DNA from: Saprospiraceae bacterium
Lineage (GTDB): Bacteria > Bacteroidota > Bacteroidia > Chitinophagales > Saprospiraceae
Assembly (NCBI GenBank): GCA_020629315.1
Contig: JAHDDO010000024.1
Location: 9,963 to 63,956 of the forward strand
DNA length: 53,994 nucleotides
Reading direction: 5' to 3'
Shown: positions 44,645 through 52,185 of the stretch, piece by piece
Layout: every line of letters starts with the position of its first letter
How positions within the stretch are numbered: position 1 is the stretch's first letter
The notes under the pieces: model-generated
What the model was told of the DNA's origin: nothing
The model's database searches: none
The model's input: the letters and a program-made list of their open reading frames with translations, nothing else
Program-made: the position numbers and the translations under genes

Positions 44645-46114
44645 TTACTTACTCAGCGTGTGATGAATATCCATTCTATAGGCTTTTATGGCAGGCAATA
44701 AGGCAGCTATGAAACCAATCGCCAATGCACCTAGACCTATCCACAAAATGGATGGATGCCATTGGAACGGATCAAAATTATAATGATAACGCTCGGATAA
44801 TGAACCCGCAGCAAAGAAGAATACGACGTAGGCTAAGATAATGCCAGCAACAAAACCTATAAAAGCTAGAAGTACTCCTTCAAAACTTATCAAACCAAAA
44901 AGCCCCAATGGTCTGGCACCATTTACTCGAAGAAGTGCTAGCTCATATTTCCTTGCTCTTAAAGAATTAAATAAAGAAATGAAAATACTTATAGCCGATA
45001 CTAAAGCAATGAGTAGTGCTAACAATTGAAGTGCTTTCGTTCCTAATCCCATTCTATCATACAACATATTCAAAACTATGGGCGGTGCTGCTGCAAGCAA
45101 ATTGGTATTAGCATTAATATTTCTTGCCAAGCTTAATGTCCTGAAGTCTGTTTTATTCTTGTAGCGAATAAGCATACTAGTGATCTCTTTATCTTCCTCT
45201 GCCAAAAGTTCCCCTCTAGTCAACGCTTTAGCTGCATGACTATCATGATCATGATGTGCGTGGTCGTGATCGCCATGGTCGTGCCCTTCGTGATCATGAT
45301 GTGCGTGGTCGTGATCGCCATGGTCGTGCCCTTCGTGATCATCGTGTGCGTGGTCGTGATCGCCATGGTCGTGCCCTTCGTGATCATCGTGTGCGTGGTC
45401 GTGATCGTCATGGTCGTGCCCTTCGTGATCATGGTGTGCGTGGTCGTGATCGTCATGGTCGTGCCCTTCATGATCATGTCCCTCTGCACTATGGTCATGA
45501 ACATCCCAAACGGTTCGTGTATCCGTAACAATCAATTGGTCCAAAACACTTCCCGAAGGCTTCAAAATTCCAACCACCTTGATAGCTGCGTGATCATGGG
45601 CTAGATCATCTGCTTCCTCCAAACCGTGCGAAGAGAAAAATCGGTCCCCAATACCTAATCCCAATTTATCTGCCACACTTGATCCTATAACGGCTTCTAA
45701 ACTGTAATTCCATAATCGCCCTTCTGCCATCGAGGCCTTATAAAAGTCAACGATGCCATGTTCAGTACCAACGATTCGATACCCTTTATAATTATCACCT
45801 AATGATAAAGGCAAACTTGATTTAATCAGCGGATGTTGCGGATTCAAAAAAGGTTTTGCATCACTCATAGGTATATTGCCTGTAGGTGCATCTACATGAT
45901 ACATAGAACATAGTATCATCTGAAGGCCTGAGCCTTTAGCACCAATAACCAAATCTACATCAGCCAAATTGTTATCAAACTTCGTTTTAAGCTGATCATT
46001 CAACATCAAAAGAAAATACATCAAACCTATACTTAAGGCAAAAAGCAATACATTGAGCAGTAAGGTCAATGGTTGATGAATAATATTTCGCCAAGCTAAT
46101 CGAATCCAATTCAT
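44645..46114 (-). CDS. FtsX-like ABC permease with His/Asp repeat loop
   Basis: 489 residues of the MacB/FtsX type: an N-terminal helix (LNVLLFALSIGLMYFLLML), a large periplasmic domain, then three C-terminal helices (LLALLIALVSAISIFISLF, FEGVLLAFIGFVAGIILAYVVFFFA, IGLGALAIGFIAALLPAI). The periplasmic domain is interrupted at about residues 215-289 by five tandem 15-residue repeats of the form DHEGHDH[G/D]DHDHAH[H/D], with flanking His-rich sequence. These are strong metal-binding motifs. ATGA overlap with the ATPase gene. Best interpretation is part of a zinc (or other divalent metal) handling system; what it moves is not shown by the sequence. Confidence 0.83.
   Translation of the reverse strand: MNWIRLAWRNIIHQPLTLLLNVLLFALSIGLMYFLLMLNDQLKTKFDNNLADVDLVIGAKGSGLQMILCSMYHVDAPTGNIPMSDAKPFLNPQHPLIKSSLPLSLGDNYKGYRIVGTEHGIVDFYKASMAEGRLWNYSLEAVIGSSVADKLGLGIGDRFFSSHGLEEADDLAHDHAAIKVVGILKPSGSVLDQLIVTDTRTVWDVHDHSAEGHDHEGHDHDDHDHAHHDHEGHDHDDHDHAHDDHEGHDHGDHDHAHDDHEGHDHGDHDHAHHDHEGHDHGDHDHAHHDHDSHAAKALTRGELLAEEDKEITSMLIRYKNKTDFRTLSLARNINANTNLLAAAPPIVLNMLYDRMGLGTKALQLLALLIALVSAISIFISLFNSLRARKYELALLRVNGARPLGLFGLISFEGVLLAFIGFVAGIILAYVVFFFAAGSLSERYHYNFDPFQWHPSILWIGLGALAIGFIAALLPAIKAYRMDIHHTLSK
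45247..45471. repeat. Five 45-bp tandem repeats coding His/Asp units
   Basis: Units start at 45247, 45292, 45337, 45382 and 45427, differing at only a few positions. 45 is a multiple of three, so copy number can change without breaking the permease frame. Long open frames on the opposite strand and other frames here are only shadows of the repeat. Confidence 0.95.
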
Positions 46115-46752
46115 GAACGCCAGCTTTTAAGAGTGATCGAATTTTCGAAATGATCTTTTAAGCGTTGATCATGGGTAACTATAATTAATGAGTTACCCAG
46201 TGCAGCAGATTGATCTTTAAGCAAAGAAATAACCGCTGCACAATTGGTATCATCTAAAGCAGACGTTAGCTCATCCGCCAGTATCAAATGTGGTTTATTT
46301 ACACACGCCCTAGCGATGGCTAATCGTTGTCGCTCACCTTGACTGAGCTGTGATGGATAGGCATCTTTTCTGTGAGAGATATTTAAACGATCAAAAAGAT
46401 CTTGAATAAAGTCATTGTCAATTTTACCACTTCCAATTTTCATTGCCAGTTCAATATTCTCTACCGCTTTTATGGCTGGTATGAAGTGCGCTTGTTGGAA
46501 TACCATCCCAATGTGATCACCCCTAAACCTATCCAAATGAGCATTGGACTGGTCATAAATCGAAGTACTGTTGATATTCACCTTTCCTTCAGTAGGTTTA
46601 AGCAAACCACCTAGTACATGCAATAAGGTCGTCTTCCCTGCTCCTGACTCACCTAAGATCAGCAGAGCCTCTCCTTTAGCTATATCTAGATCAGGGAATT
46701 GGATATCCAATCCTTGTTCGTAACTATGTCTTATATTTTGGGTACGTACCAT
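46111..46752 (-). CDS. ABC transporter ATP-binding protein (LolD/MacB-like)
   Basis: 213 residues. Walker A GESGAGKTTLLHVLGGL, Q-loop VFQQAHFIPAI, signature LSQGERQRLAIARA, Walker B HLILADELTSALDD and the H-loop VTHDQRLKDHF are all present, so the ATPase is complete. Its type (about 210-230 residues, paired with an FtsX-like permease) works in mechanotransmission or lipoprotein/metal handling, not classic import. First gene of the four-gene minus-strand operon; on the minus strand TATTTTTG (46761-46768) is a possible -7 box only 9 nt before the ATG. No clear Zur palindrome was found upstream. Confidence 0.9.
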   Translation of the reverse strand: MVRTQNIRHSYEQGLDIQFPDLDIAKGEALLILGESGAGKTTLLHVLGGLLKPTEGKVNINSTSIYDQSNAHLDRFRGDHIGMVFQQAHFIPAIKAVENIELAMKIGSGKIDNDFIQDLFDRLNISHRKDAYPSQLSQGERQRLAIARACVNKPHLILADELTSALDDTNCAAVISLLKDQSAALGNSLIIVTHDQRLKDHFENSITLKSWRS

Positions 46753-46795
46753 TCGAATAGCAAAAATAATTTTTTGTCAATGTTTGTAGTATAAT

Positions 46796-47185
46796 CTAAT
46801 CGTCAAGTGCATTAAATACTTCAGACAATAATGATCGTTCCTGCTTTATGTAAGGAATATCCATGTGTATGCGGATTAATTGCGCTATATGAAAGCCGCA
46901 GTCATAATCTACATCGGTAAACATGGAGTAAAAATAGCCTGGTGCTTTTATACAAAGATCATATTTATTCCCGAAGTCATTAAATGCTTGTTCTTTTATA
47001 ACTATGCCTAAGATTCTTTCTTCTGGAAATATGAGATCATTACGCAAACTGATTCTTTTAGGATTTCGCTCAAACACAAAAATTTTAGCTTGCACTAAAC
47101 CAAACCAGTTAAATGGAGGTGGATTTTGAAAAACAGACATTCTGTTACTGCTATCTATTTCAGCAACTATATTATCCTTTGCCAT
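46796..47185 (-). CDS. Cytoplasmic protein of unknown function
   Basis: 129 residues without signal peptide or membrane helix. Aromatic-rich and probably alpha/beta (NWFGLVQAKIFVFERNPKRI, then KAPGYFYSMFTDVDYDCGFHIAQLIRIHMDIPYIKQE). I recognise no family. On the minus strand TATTTTTG (47214-47221), with an upstream TTTA 19 nt away, is a fair Bacteroidota promoter. Independent of the transporter operon by a 43-bp gap, although read-through into it is possible. Confidence 0.6.
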   Translation of the reverse strand: MAKDNIVAEIDSSNRMSVFQNPPPFNWFGLVQAKIFVFERNPKRISLRNDLIFPEERILGIVIKEQAFNDFGNKYDLCIKAPGYFYSMFTDVDYDCGFHIAQLIRIHMDIPYIKQERSLLSEVFNALDD

Positions 47186-47261
47186 AGAACGATTAAATTA
47201 CTTAAAAAGTAATCAAAAATACATTGTGCAAGAAATGCTTTAAATTATGCTTGAATGTTTT

Positions 47262-48341
47262 TTACCGCGCAATAATAAATTGTCTGCCATAATTTTTTCC
47301 CTTTAGTCCAACAATCAAAAAGTAGGACCCATCATTATACATGTTGACATCAATAGATATATCCTTTTCATAAGGGACTTGCTCCAAAAATTGCTTTCCT
47401 TCCGCATTCATTATACGGACATAGTCAGGAATAACTGGAAATGAAAGGCGTAACACGTCTGCCGTAGGGTTTGGAGATAGACGCATATCATCAAATATGG
47501 ATGATTCTTCTACATCTGTAAAAGCAACCCCAATTTCGCGCAGGTATACCCTATCTGCATTGAATGTTTGTTGACCATCCATAGCCAATTCGTGATGCTG
47601 GGATATAGAAGCTACGATGTTTAATCGTCTAGCTCTAAAATCCTCAGGAACCACATAAGAATACGTCTTTGAATATAGTTGCCCAACAACCGGTTCATCC
47701 GGAATTACATCAGCCGTTCCCCATGGATCATCAAAAATGGTTCTGGCTACATTTCGATGCGGGTACGCCCAGATAATGTCTCCTTGACCTTCCAATGGAT
47801 GGCCAGGTACATCATTAAAATAGCTATGTTGTTCCTGTCCCCAAACGGAATCTTCGACCATAATAGCCGAAATTCTAAATGGACCTTCAGGGGGTGTTTC
47901 TAAAGCCGTTACATCAACCCTAAAGGAAAGATTTCTGGTTTCTGGATCATAGCCCACTTCTTCTATTGAAATGTCAAAAACGGGCTCTTCTTCCAATTGA
48001 GTATTTACTCGCTGTTCCCATTGACTCCGGGACATTACAATACTTGGATTGCTGCCATATAATTTTCTATCTACCATTCCTTGGGGTACCCCATTTAGAT
48101 TAAGATCATTATATAACACAATAGATTGCTCATTAGTCAATGGGTTATCCGTAAAAGTGACGGGCTTATGGTGAGCTACCCAGATAACTTCAGGATGTTC
48201 TTCTACCATATTTTGAATAAGGATACTAGCATCAGGACAAGCACCACAATATTTATTGGTAAACTTTTCCATCATTATCCTTTTCTGCCCAAATGCAGAA
48301 AAACTAATAATAAGGCAAATCAATAGTCCAAGTGTCCTCAT
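47262..48341 (-). CDS. Omp28-like type IX-secreted protein
   Basis: 359 residues from ATG 48341 (MRTLGLLICLIISFSAFGQ); the frame extends 6 codons to a TTG, but the ATG gives a proper signal peptide. The mature start MMEKFTNKYCGACPDASILI with a CxxC in a thioredoxin-like context, followed by VIWVAHHKPVTFTDNPLTN and NLNGVPQGMVDRKLY, is the Omp28-related outer-membrane protein pattern. The C-terminal ~75 residues are a type IX sorting domain (RLSPNPTADVLRLSF ... GSYFLIVGLKGKNYGRQFI). Surface-located; the CxxC suggests redox activity, which is unproven. On the minus strand TAGCTTTG (48357-48364) matches the -7 box. Confidence 0.85.
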   Translation of the reverse strand: MRTLGLLICLIISFSAFGQKRIMMEKFTNKYCGACPDASILIQNMVEEHPEVIWVAHHKPVTFTDNPLTNEQSIVLYNDLNLNGVPQGMVDRKLYGSNPSIVMSRSQWEQRVNTQLEEEPVFDISIEEVGYDPETRNLSFRVDVTALETPPEGPFRISAIMVEDSVWGQEQHSYFNDVPGHPLEGQGDIIWAYPHRNVARTIFDDPWGTADVIPDEPVVGQLYSKTYSYVVPEDFRARRLNIVASISQHHELAMDGQQTFNADRVYLREIGVAFTDVEESSIFDDMRLSPNPTADVLRLSFPVIPDYVRIMNAEGKQFLEQVPYEKDISIDVNMYNDGSYFLIVGLKGKNYGRQFIIAR

Positions 48342-48462
48342 TTTCAAACGTTTATACAAAGCTATTGGTAAAACTGTTCTCTGCCCTAATTATTTTATAC
48401 AAAGTAGAAATTTTGTCTTATACAATACTGGATAAATAGGCAATACGTACAAGGTATTAGCC

Positions 48463-48819
48463 CTAAACCTTATGTTCTGTGCCTCGAAGAACAATTTCAT
48501 AACTTGAACGAGTAGCGCCGCTAGCTTGAATTAAGTAATCTCGGGCCGCTTCAGGTGTTAGATCATTACCGCATGTAAAGAGATCTATAGCCATAAAATT
48601 GTGTTCGGGCCATGTATGAATATTAAAATGGCTCTCTGCAATAACTATGGTCCCTGAAACACCATAGGGTGAGAATTGATGAAAAAAGACATTGATCACC
48701 GTGGCTCCAGCTAATTCTATGGCGTGTAGCATCATTTTTTCCAATGCTGCAATATCATCACACAATGCTGTCGTACATCCATACAATTCCAGAATGTAAT
48801 GGGTCCCTAAATGACTCAT
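48463..48819 (-). CDS. speH: S-adenosylmethionine decarboxylase (SpeH type)
   Basis: 118-residue prokaryotic AdoMet decarboxylase proenzyme. Makes decarboxylated AdoMet, the aminopropyl donor of polyamine synthesis. The self-cleavage region GVSGTIVIAESHFNIHTWPEH carries the Glu-Ser pair where the pyruvoyl group forms and the His of the active site; FFHQFSPYG and the late Cys (DLFTCG) also fit. Length matches the small bacterial form. 6 nt downstream of the YgiC-like ATP-grasp gene, so it is one transcript with it, and close to the divergent spermidine synthase-like gene. Confidence 0.94.
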   Translation of the reverse strand: MSHLGTHYILELYGCTTALCDDIAALEKMMLHAIELAGATVINVFFHQFSPYGVSGTIVIAESHFNIHTWPEHNFMAIDLFTCGNDLTPEAARDYLIQASGATRSSYEIVLRGTEHKV

Positions 48820-48825
48820 ATATGT

Positions 48826-49989
48826 TTAGGATATGAAATGGGGAATAAATTCGGCATCATCATCTATGATAAGTTTATCCGCCCGTCTGAACGACATACA
48901 GGAACCATGATCATCTACCAGAAATAATCCTAATTGGTAGTATTCATCAAATTGATCCTTATACAGTTGAGTAAACTCTTGATACACTTTCTCGAAATGA
49001 CCAAAATCACCCGGTGTTTGTTCTATGACTTGACCTATTTCATTAAATATTTTAATATTTTCTCCCAATCGACCAAAGCTTACTTTCTCTACATATGATC
49101 GACCTCGGAACGAAGAAGGGTCTCTTGAGGATTGTAAGAAATACGGAGAACTATATTTTTGAGATATGTGATGCAAGAAAACCTTGGATTGAAATACAAG
49201 GGTATACGGTGGATTAAATACATGCACCAGATCATTCATTATCAAATTATGCAGGATATCAAGGAGCTCTGGCTCTTCAAAACAGATAAATTCCCAAGGG
49301 ATCATTTTATATAAATAATCAGCTTGGACACTTCCCCCATCATCAGCCTGGATAAAAATACCTTCACCAGGTGCAAATTCTATCTCAGCTAAATCTGCAT
49401 AGGCTACGGCAAAGCCTTGACTGACGGCACACTCCATAATAAATTCAGCATGTTTGCGATCCTCTGGATAGCCTAATGATGTTGTGATTAAGGTAGGTTC
49501 TTTGTCTGATTGGGCAATCAATAAATGATTGAAAAACACCTTGATATCTTCTTCTAATGAATTGTATTGGGATCTAGCATCGGTATAAATATCAAAAAAG
49601 GCATCTTGCACAAAACTAGATTCCGGCATCATGGTAGGTGTATCCGCATTAAATTCTAGTACCTTAAGTGGTAATCCTTCAATGCCCCCAGCAAAATCAA
49701 AGCGACCTACTAAATGTTTATGATCCCCTTGGAAAGAATGGATGATCAGGTCTACCATTTTAGGAGGTAGGTTCAAAAAATCAAAATTCCGGGTATGGAC
49801 CATTTCACGTAACTCTCCTTTGAAGAGTTCATACAGTGTATGCCCCGCTTTTTCGAATTCGTTAACTTCCTCTTGGGTAAGTATAATTCCCTCAGGAACT
49901 ACGTACTCATCTTCTAATAAGTAATCGTAGCCCCTCTGGGAAATTATATTTTCTGGAATACGATCCAGATCGATTTGCCTATCCGCCAT
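48826..49989 (-). CDS. YgiC/glutathionylspermidine synthase-like ATP-grasp ligase
   Basis: 387 residues from ATG 49989 (MADRQIDLDRIPENI), a length very close to E. coli YgiC. The frame is open 46 codons upstream, but that part lies inside the YgiB-like gene and has a different composition. Conserved blocks include the FDFAGGIEGLPLKVLEFNADTPTMMPESSF catalytic/ATP-grasp loop, SLGYPEDRKHAEFIMECA, and RSYVEKVSFGRLGENIKIF. This is the GSP_synth preATP-grasp family, which forms amide bonds to amines such as spermidine. It has no N-terminal CHAP amidase, unlike E. coli GspS. Overlaps the YgiB-like gene by 11 nt and precedes speH by 6 nt. Substrate not known; a polyamine is the obvious guess. Confidence 0.86.
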   Translation of the reverse strand: MADRQIDLDRIPENIISQRGYDYLLEDEYVVPEGIILTQEEVNEFEKAGHTLYELFKGELREMVHTRNFDFLNLPPKMVDLIIHSFQGDHKHLVGRFDFAGGIEGLPLKVLEFNADTPTMMPESSFVQDAFFDIYTDARSQYNSLEEDIKVFFNHLLIAQSDKEPTLITTSLGYPEDRKHAEFIMECAVSQGFAVAYADLAEIEFAPGEGIFIQADDGGSVQADYLYKMIPWEFICFEEPELLDILHNLIMNDLVHVFNPPYTLVFQSKVFLHHISQKYSSPYFLQSSRDPSSFRGRSYVEKVSFGRLGENIKIFNEIGQVIEQTPGDFGHFEKVYQEFTQLYKDQFDEYYQLGLFLVDDHGSCMSFRRADKLIIDDDAEFIPHFIS

Positions 49990-50536
49990 ATGATCTTGAT
50001 GATCTACTAGATCCAAATCCCGTTTTCGAACTCGGGTTTGGCTTACGGACGGTTGTTTTTCGCGATGTGCTTCGTAGTTGGCTTCGACCCGAGCTACTAG
50101 ACTTATCATAAGCCGATTGATTAGCATATGAGTTTCTGGTCAATCCAGATCCCATAGGCCTGCCCATCATGTAGCCTAGCATACCACCCATAGCAATAGC
50201 CCGTAATGCAGAGGCTCTTGGATTGTTTGCTTCTATCAATCGTACTTCCTCTAAGGTAAATGTGTCCATACTACCATCTAAGTAGGTAGCATAAATTCTT
50301 GAATCTTCTTTCACATCAATAATTTCTTCGTCAGTGATTCTGAAGAGATCTTGTTTTTGTTCCTCAATGTGACAAATGATCCCTTGAGTAGGGTCTTCGA
50401 GCGTTTCTTCTATATAGTCATCTCCTCCACCTCTACTTCCAAAAAAGTTAAAAAGGATGTAAAGGCCAAGAGCGCCATATATTAGCCATCGAAAGTTGAA
50501 ACCTCCGCCTTGGTTAGCGGTCTGATTATTTTCCAT
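49979..50536 (-). CDS. YgiB-like membrane protein
   Basis: 185 residues with a single N-terminal membrane helix (WLIYGALGLYILFNFFG) and a small strand-rich domain (IICHIEEQKQDLFRITDEEI). A Gly/Ser/Arg-rich tail follows. The segment MGGMLGYMMGRPMG and the end KTGFGSSRSSRSYGG closely resemble the GYMMGRLMG motif and GGFG...SSRSMGG ending of E. coli YgiB (DUF1190), as I recall that sequence. YgiB is the known gene neighbour of YgiC. The N-terminal half is different from YgiB, so this is a remote or chimeric relative. First gene of the minus-strand half, divergent from the spermidine synthase-like gene. Confidence 0.68.
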   Translation of the reverse strand: MENNQTANQGGGFNFRWLIYGALGLYILFNFFGSRGGGDDYIEETLEDPTQGIICHIEEQKQDLFRITDEEIIDVKEDSRIYATYLDGSMDTFTLEEVRLIEANNPRASALRAIAMGGMLGYMMGRPMGSGLTRNSYANQSAYDKSSSSGRSQLRSTSRKTTVRKPNPSSKTGFGSSRSSRSYGG

Positions 50537-50557
50537 AGATTTATTATTTCTTTGAAG

Positions 50558-52108
50558 ATGATTAAAAATACAAGGAAAGCCAAATTAATATTAATATTTA
50601 TCACATTCGTGGTGGGTCTGTGCTCTATAGTATATGAATTACTCATAAGTACGATTTCCTCCTATTTAATGGGCGATAGTATTCGCCAATTTTCCTTAAT
50701 TATCGGTATCTATTTAGCCAGTATGGGTTTAGGGTCTTTTTTATCCAGAGCCATTGATAAAAAATTGGTAAGCAGCTTTATTGTATTAGAATTGTTGCTT
50801 GGATTTATTGGAGCAATATCGGTACCTCTCTGCTATGTATACTATTCCATGACTGATGCTTCAGGTTATCAGTTCTTTGTTCTATTTCTAACGTCTTTAA
50901 TTGGCGCGCTTACTGGCTTTGAGATCCCCTTATTAACAAGGATCATGGAAGGTAGTTATTCTTTGAAAGATAACATTAGTACTATATTGACCTTTGATTA
51001 TATGGGTGCTCTATTGGCTACATTGGTATTTCCTTTTTTCCTGGTTCCATTTGTAGGCTTGTACAAGTCTTCCTTACTTTTTGGCTTGATTAATATCGCT
51101 ATGGGTATACTGTCTATCCATTTATTGGAAGATGAATTAAAGCAGAAAGGACGATTTAAAAAGCTGATCTATTTGGCTACAAGTATAAGCGTAAGCCTTA
51201 TTATCATCATGCTTTTTGCTGCCAAAAGTTTTATGGCTTTCTGGAATGATTCTATTTTCCGTTACCCCGTCATTCATACAGAAAATAGTCCATACCAAAA
51301 TCTAACCGTTACTCAACATCCAGATGAATTTAGGCTATATCTAAATGGGGCGATCCAGTTTTCGTCGCGTGACGAATATCGATATCACGAAGCCTTAGTC
51401 CATGTTCCTTTATCGCAATTAGAAAATGTAAAAGATGTATTGATTTTAGGCGGTGGCGAAGGTTTAGCCGCTCGGGAGGTTTTAAAATACCCTGAATTAA
51501 ATACACTAACTATAGTCGAATTAGACCCTGCCGTAAGTCGCATCAGTAGAGATATGCCATTGCTTAGTCAATTGAATGCAGAAGCCTTGGATAACCCTAA
51601 AGTATCCGTTATTCATAATGATGCATTTCAGTTTTTAGCCACGAGTGTAACTAGGTATGATGCTATTATAGCTGATCTTCCCGATCCAACCAATGAAAGT
51701 TTGGCTAGATTATATAGCTCAGTATTTTTTAGGATGATGTATGATCACCTCACAGATGAGGGGGTTATGGCGACTCAAGCTACTAGCCCAGATCTAACTA
51801 AAAACGCATTTTGGTGCATTAATGAAACCATCAAACATGCTGGATTTCCATACACACATCCATACCGCATCACCGTTCCTTCATTTGGCAATTGGGGTTT
51901 TGTGATGGCAAAGAAACAGGAAGGCTTAACAAAACACCTTAGGCCCGAGATTAATTACAGCTATCTGGAAGATGCGTCCTTTAATCAGATTTTCTATTTC
52001 CCAAAAGATATTCGTGTTGAAAATATGGATGTTAATAGGTTAGATGCGCCTAAATTGTTAGAATATTATCTAGATCATTGGCAGAGTTTGCAAAATATCC
52101 AGCGATAG
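50558..52108 (+). CDS. Membrane spermidine synthase-like protein (7 TM + SpeE domain)
   Basis: 516 residues from ATG 50558 (MIKNTRKAKL), chosen because the upstream part of the frame lies in the divergent gene. Seven membrane helices fill about residues 9-235. The C-terminal ~270 residues are a polyamine aminopropyltransferase domain: RDEYRYHEALVHVPLSQ, VLILGGGEGLAAREVL (AdoMet/dcAdoMet-binding Gly motif), IVELDPAV, and DLPDPTNESLARLYS at the catalytic Asp. Membrane-fused spermidine synthase homologues are widespread. The adjacent AdoMet decarboxylase supports real aminopropyl transfer here. The conserved DLPDP differs from the DxxDP of soluble SpeE, so the acceptor may differ from putrescine. 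Confidence 0.86.
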   Translation: MIKNTRKAKLILIFITFVVGLCSIVYELLISTISSYLMGDSIRQFSLIIGIYLASMGLGSFLSRAIDKKLVSSFIVLELLLGFIGAISVPLCYVYYSMTDASGYQFFVLFLTSLIGALTGFEIPLLTRIMEGSYSLKDNISTILTFDYMGALLATLVFPFFLVPFVGLYKSSLLFGLINIAMGILSIHLLEDELKQKGRFKKLIYLATSISVSLIIIMLFAAKSFMAFWNDSIFRYPVIHTENSPYQNLTVTQHPDEFRLYLNGAIQFSSRDEYRYHEALVHVPLSQLENVKDVLILGGGEGLAAREVLKYPELNTLTIVELDPAVSRISRDMPLLSQLNAEALDNPKVSVIHNDAFQFLATSVTRYDAIIADLPDPTNESLARLYSSVFFRMMYDHLTDEGVMATQATSPDLTKNAFWCINETIKHAGFPYTHPYRITVPSFGNWGFVMAKKQEGLTKHLRPEINYSYLEDASFNQIFYFPKDIRVENMDVNRLDAPKLLEYYLDHWQSLQNIQR

Positions 52109-52185
52109 CAAATAGAATAACTGTATCCCTTTTTTCGGACATTGTATTTCAGCACTTTTACTTACATTCATAGTAAACACTTCCT

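Noticed and set aside
45220..45604. Long alternative reading frames over the His repeat
   Set aside because: They arise because a 45-bp repeat has no stops in several frames; products are simple low-complexity repeats. The minus-strand permease frame has helices and domains on both sides.
46700..46795. Zur box upstream of the metal transporter operon
   Set aside because: No palindrome resembling known Zur sites is visible; regulation by zinc therefore rests on gene content only.
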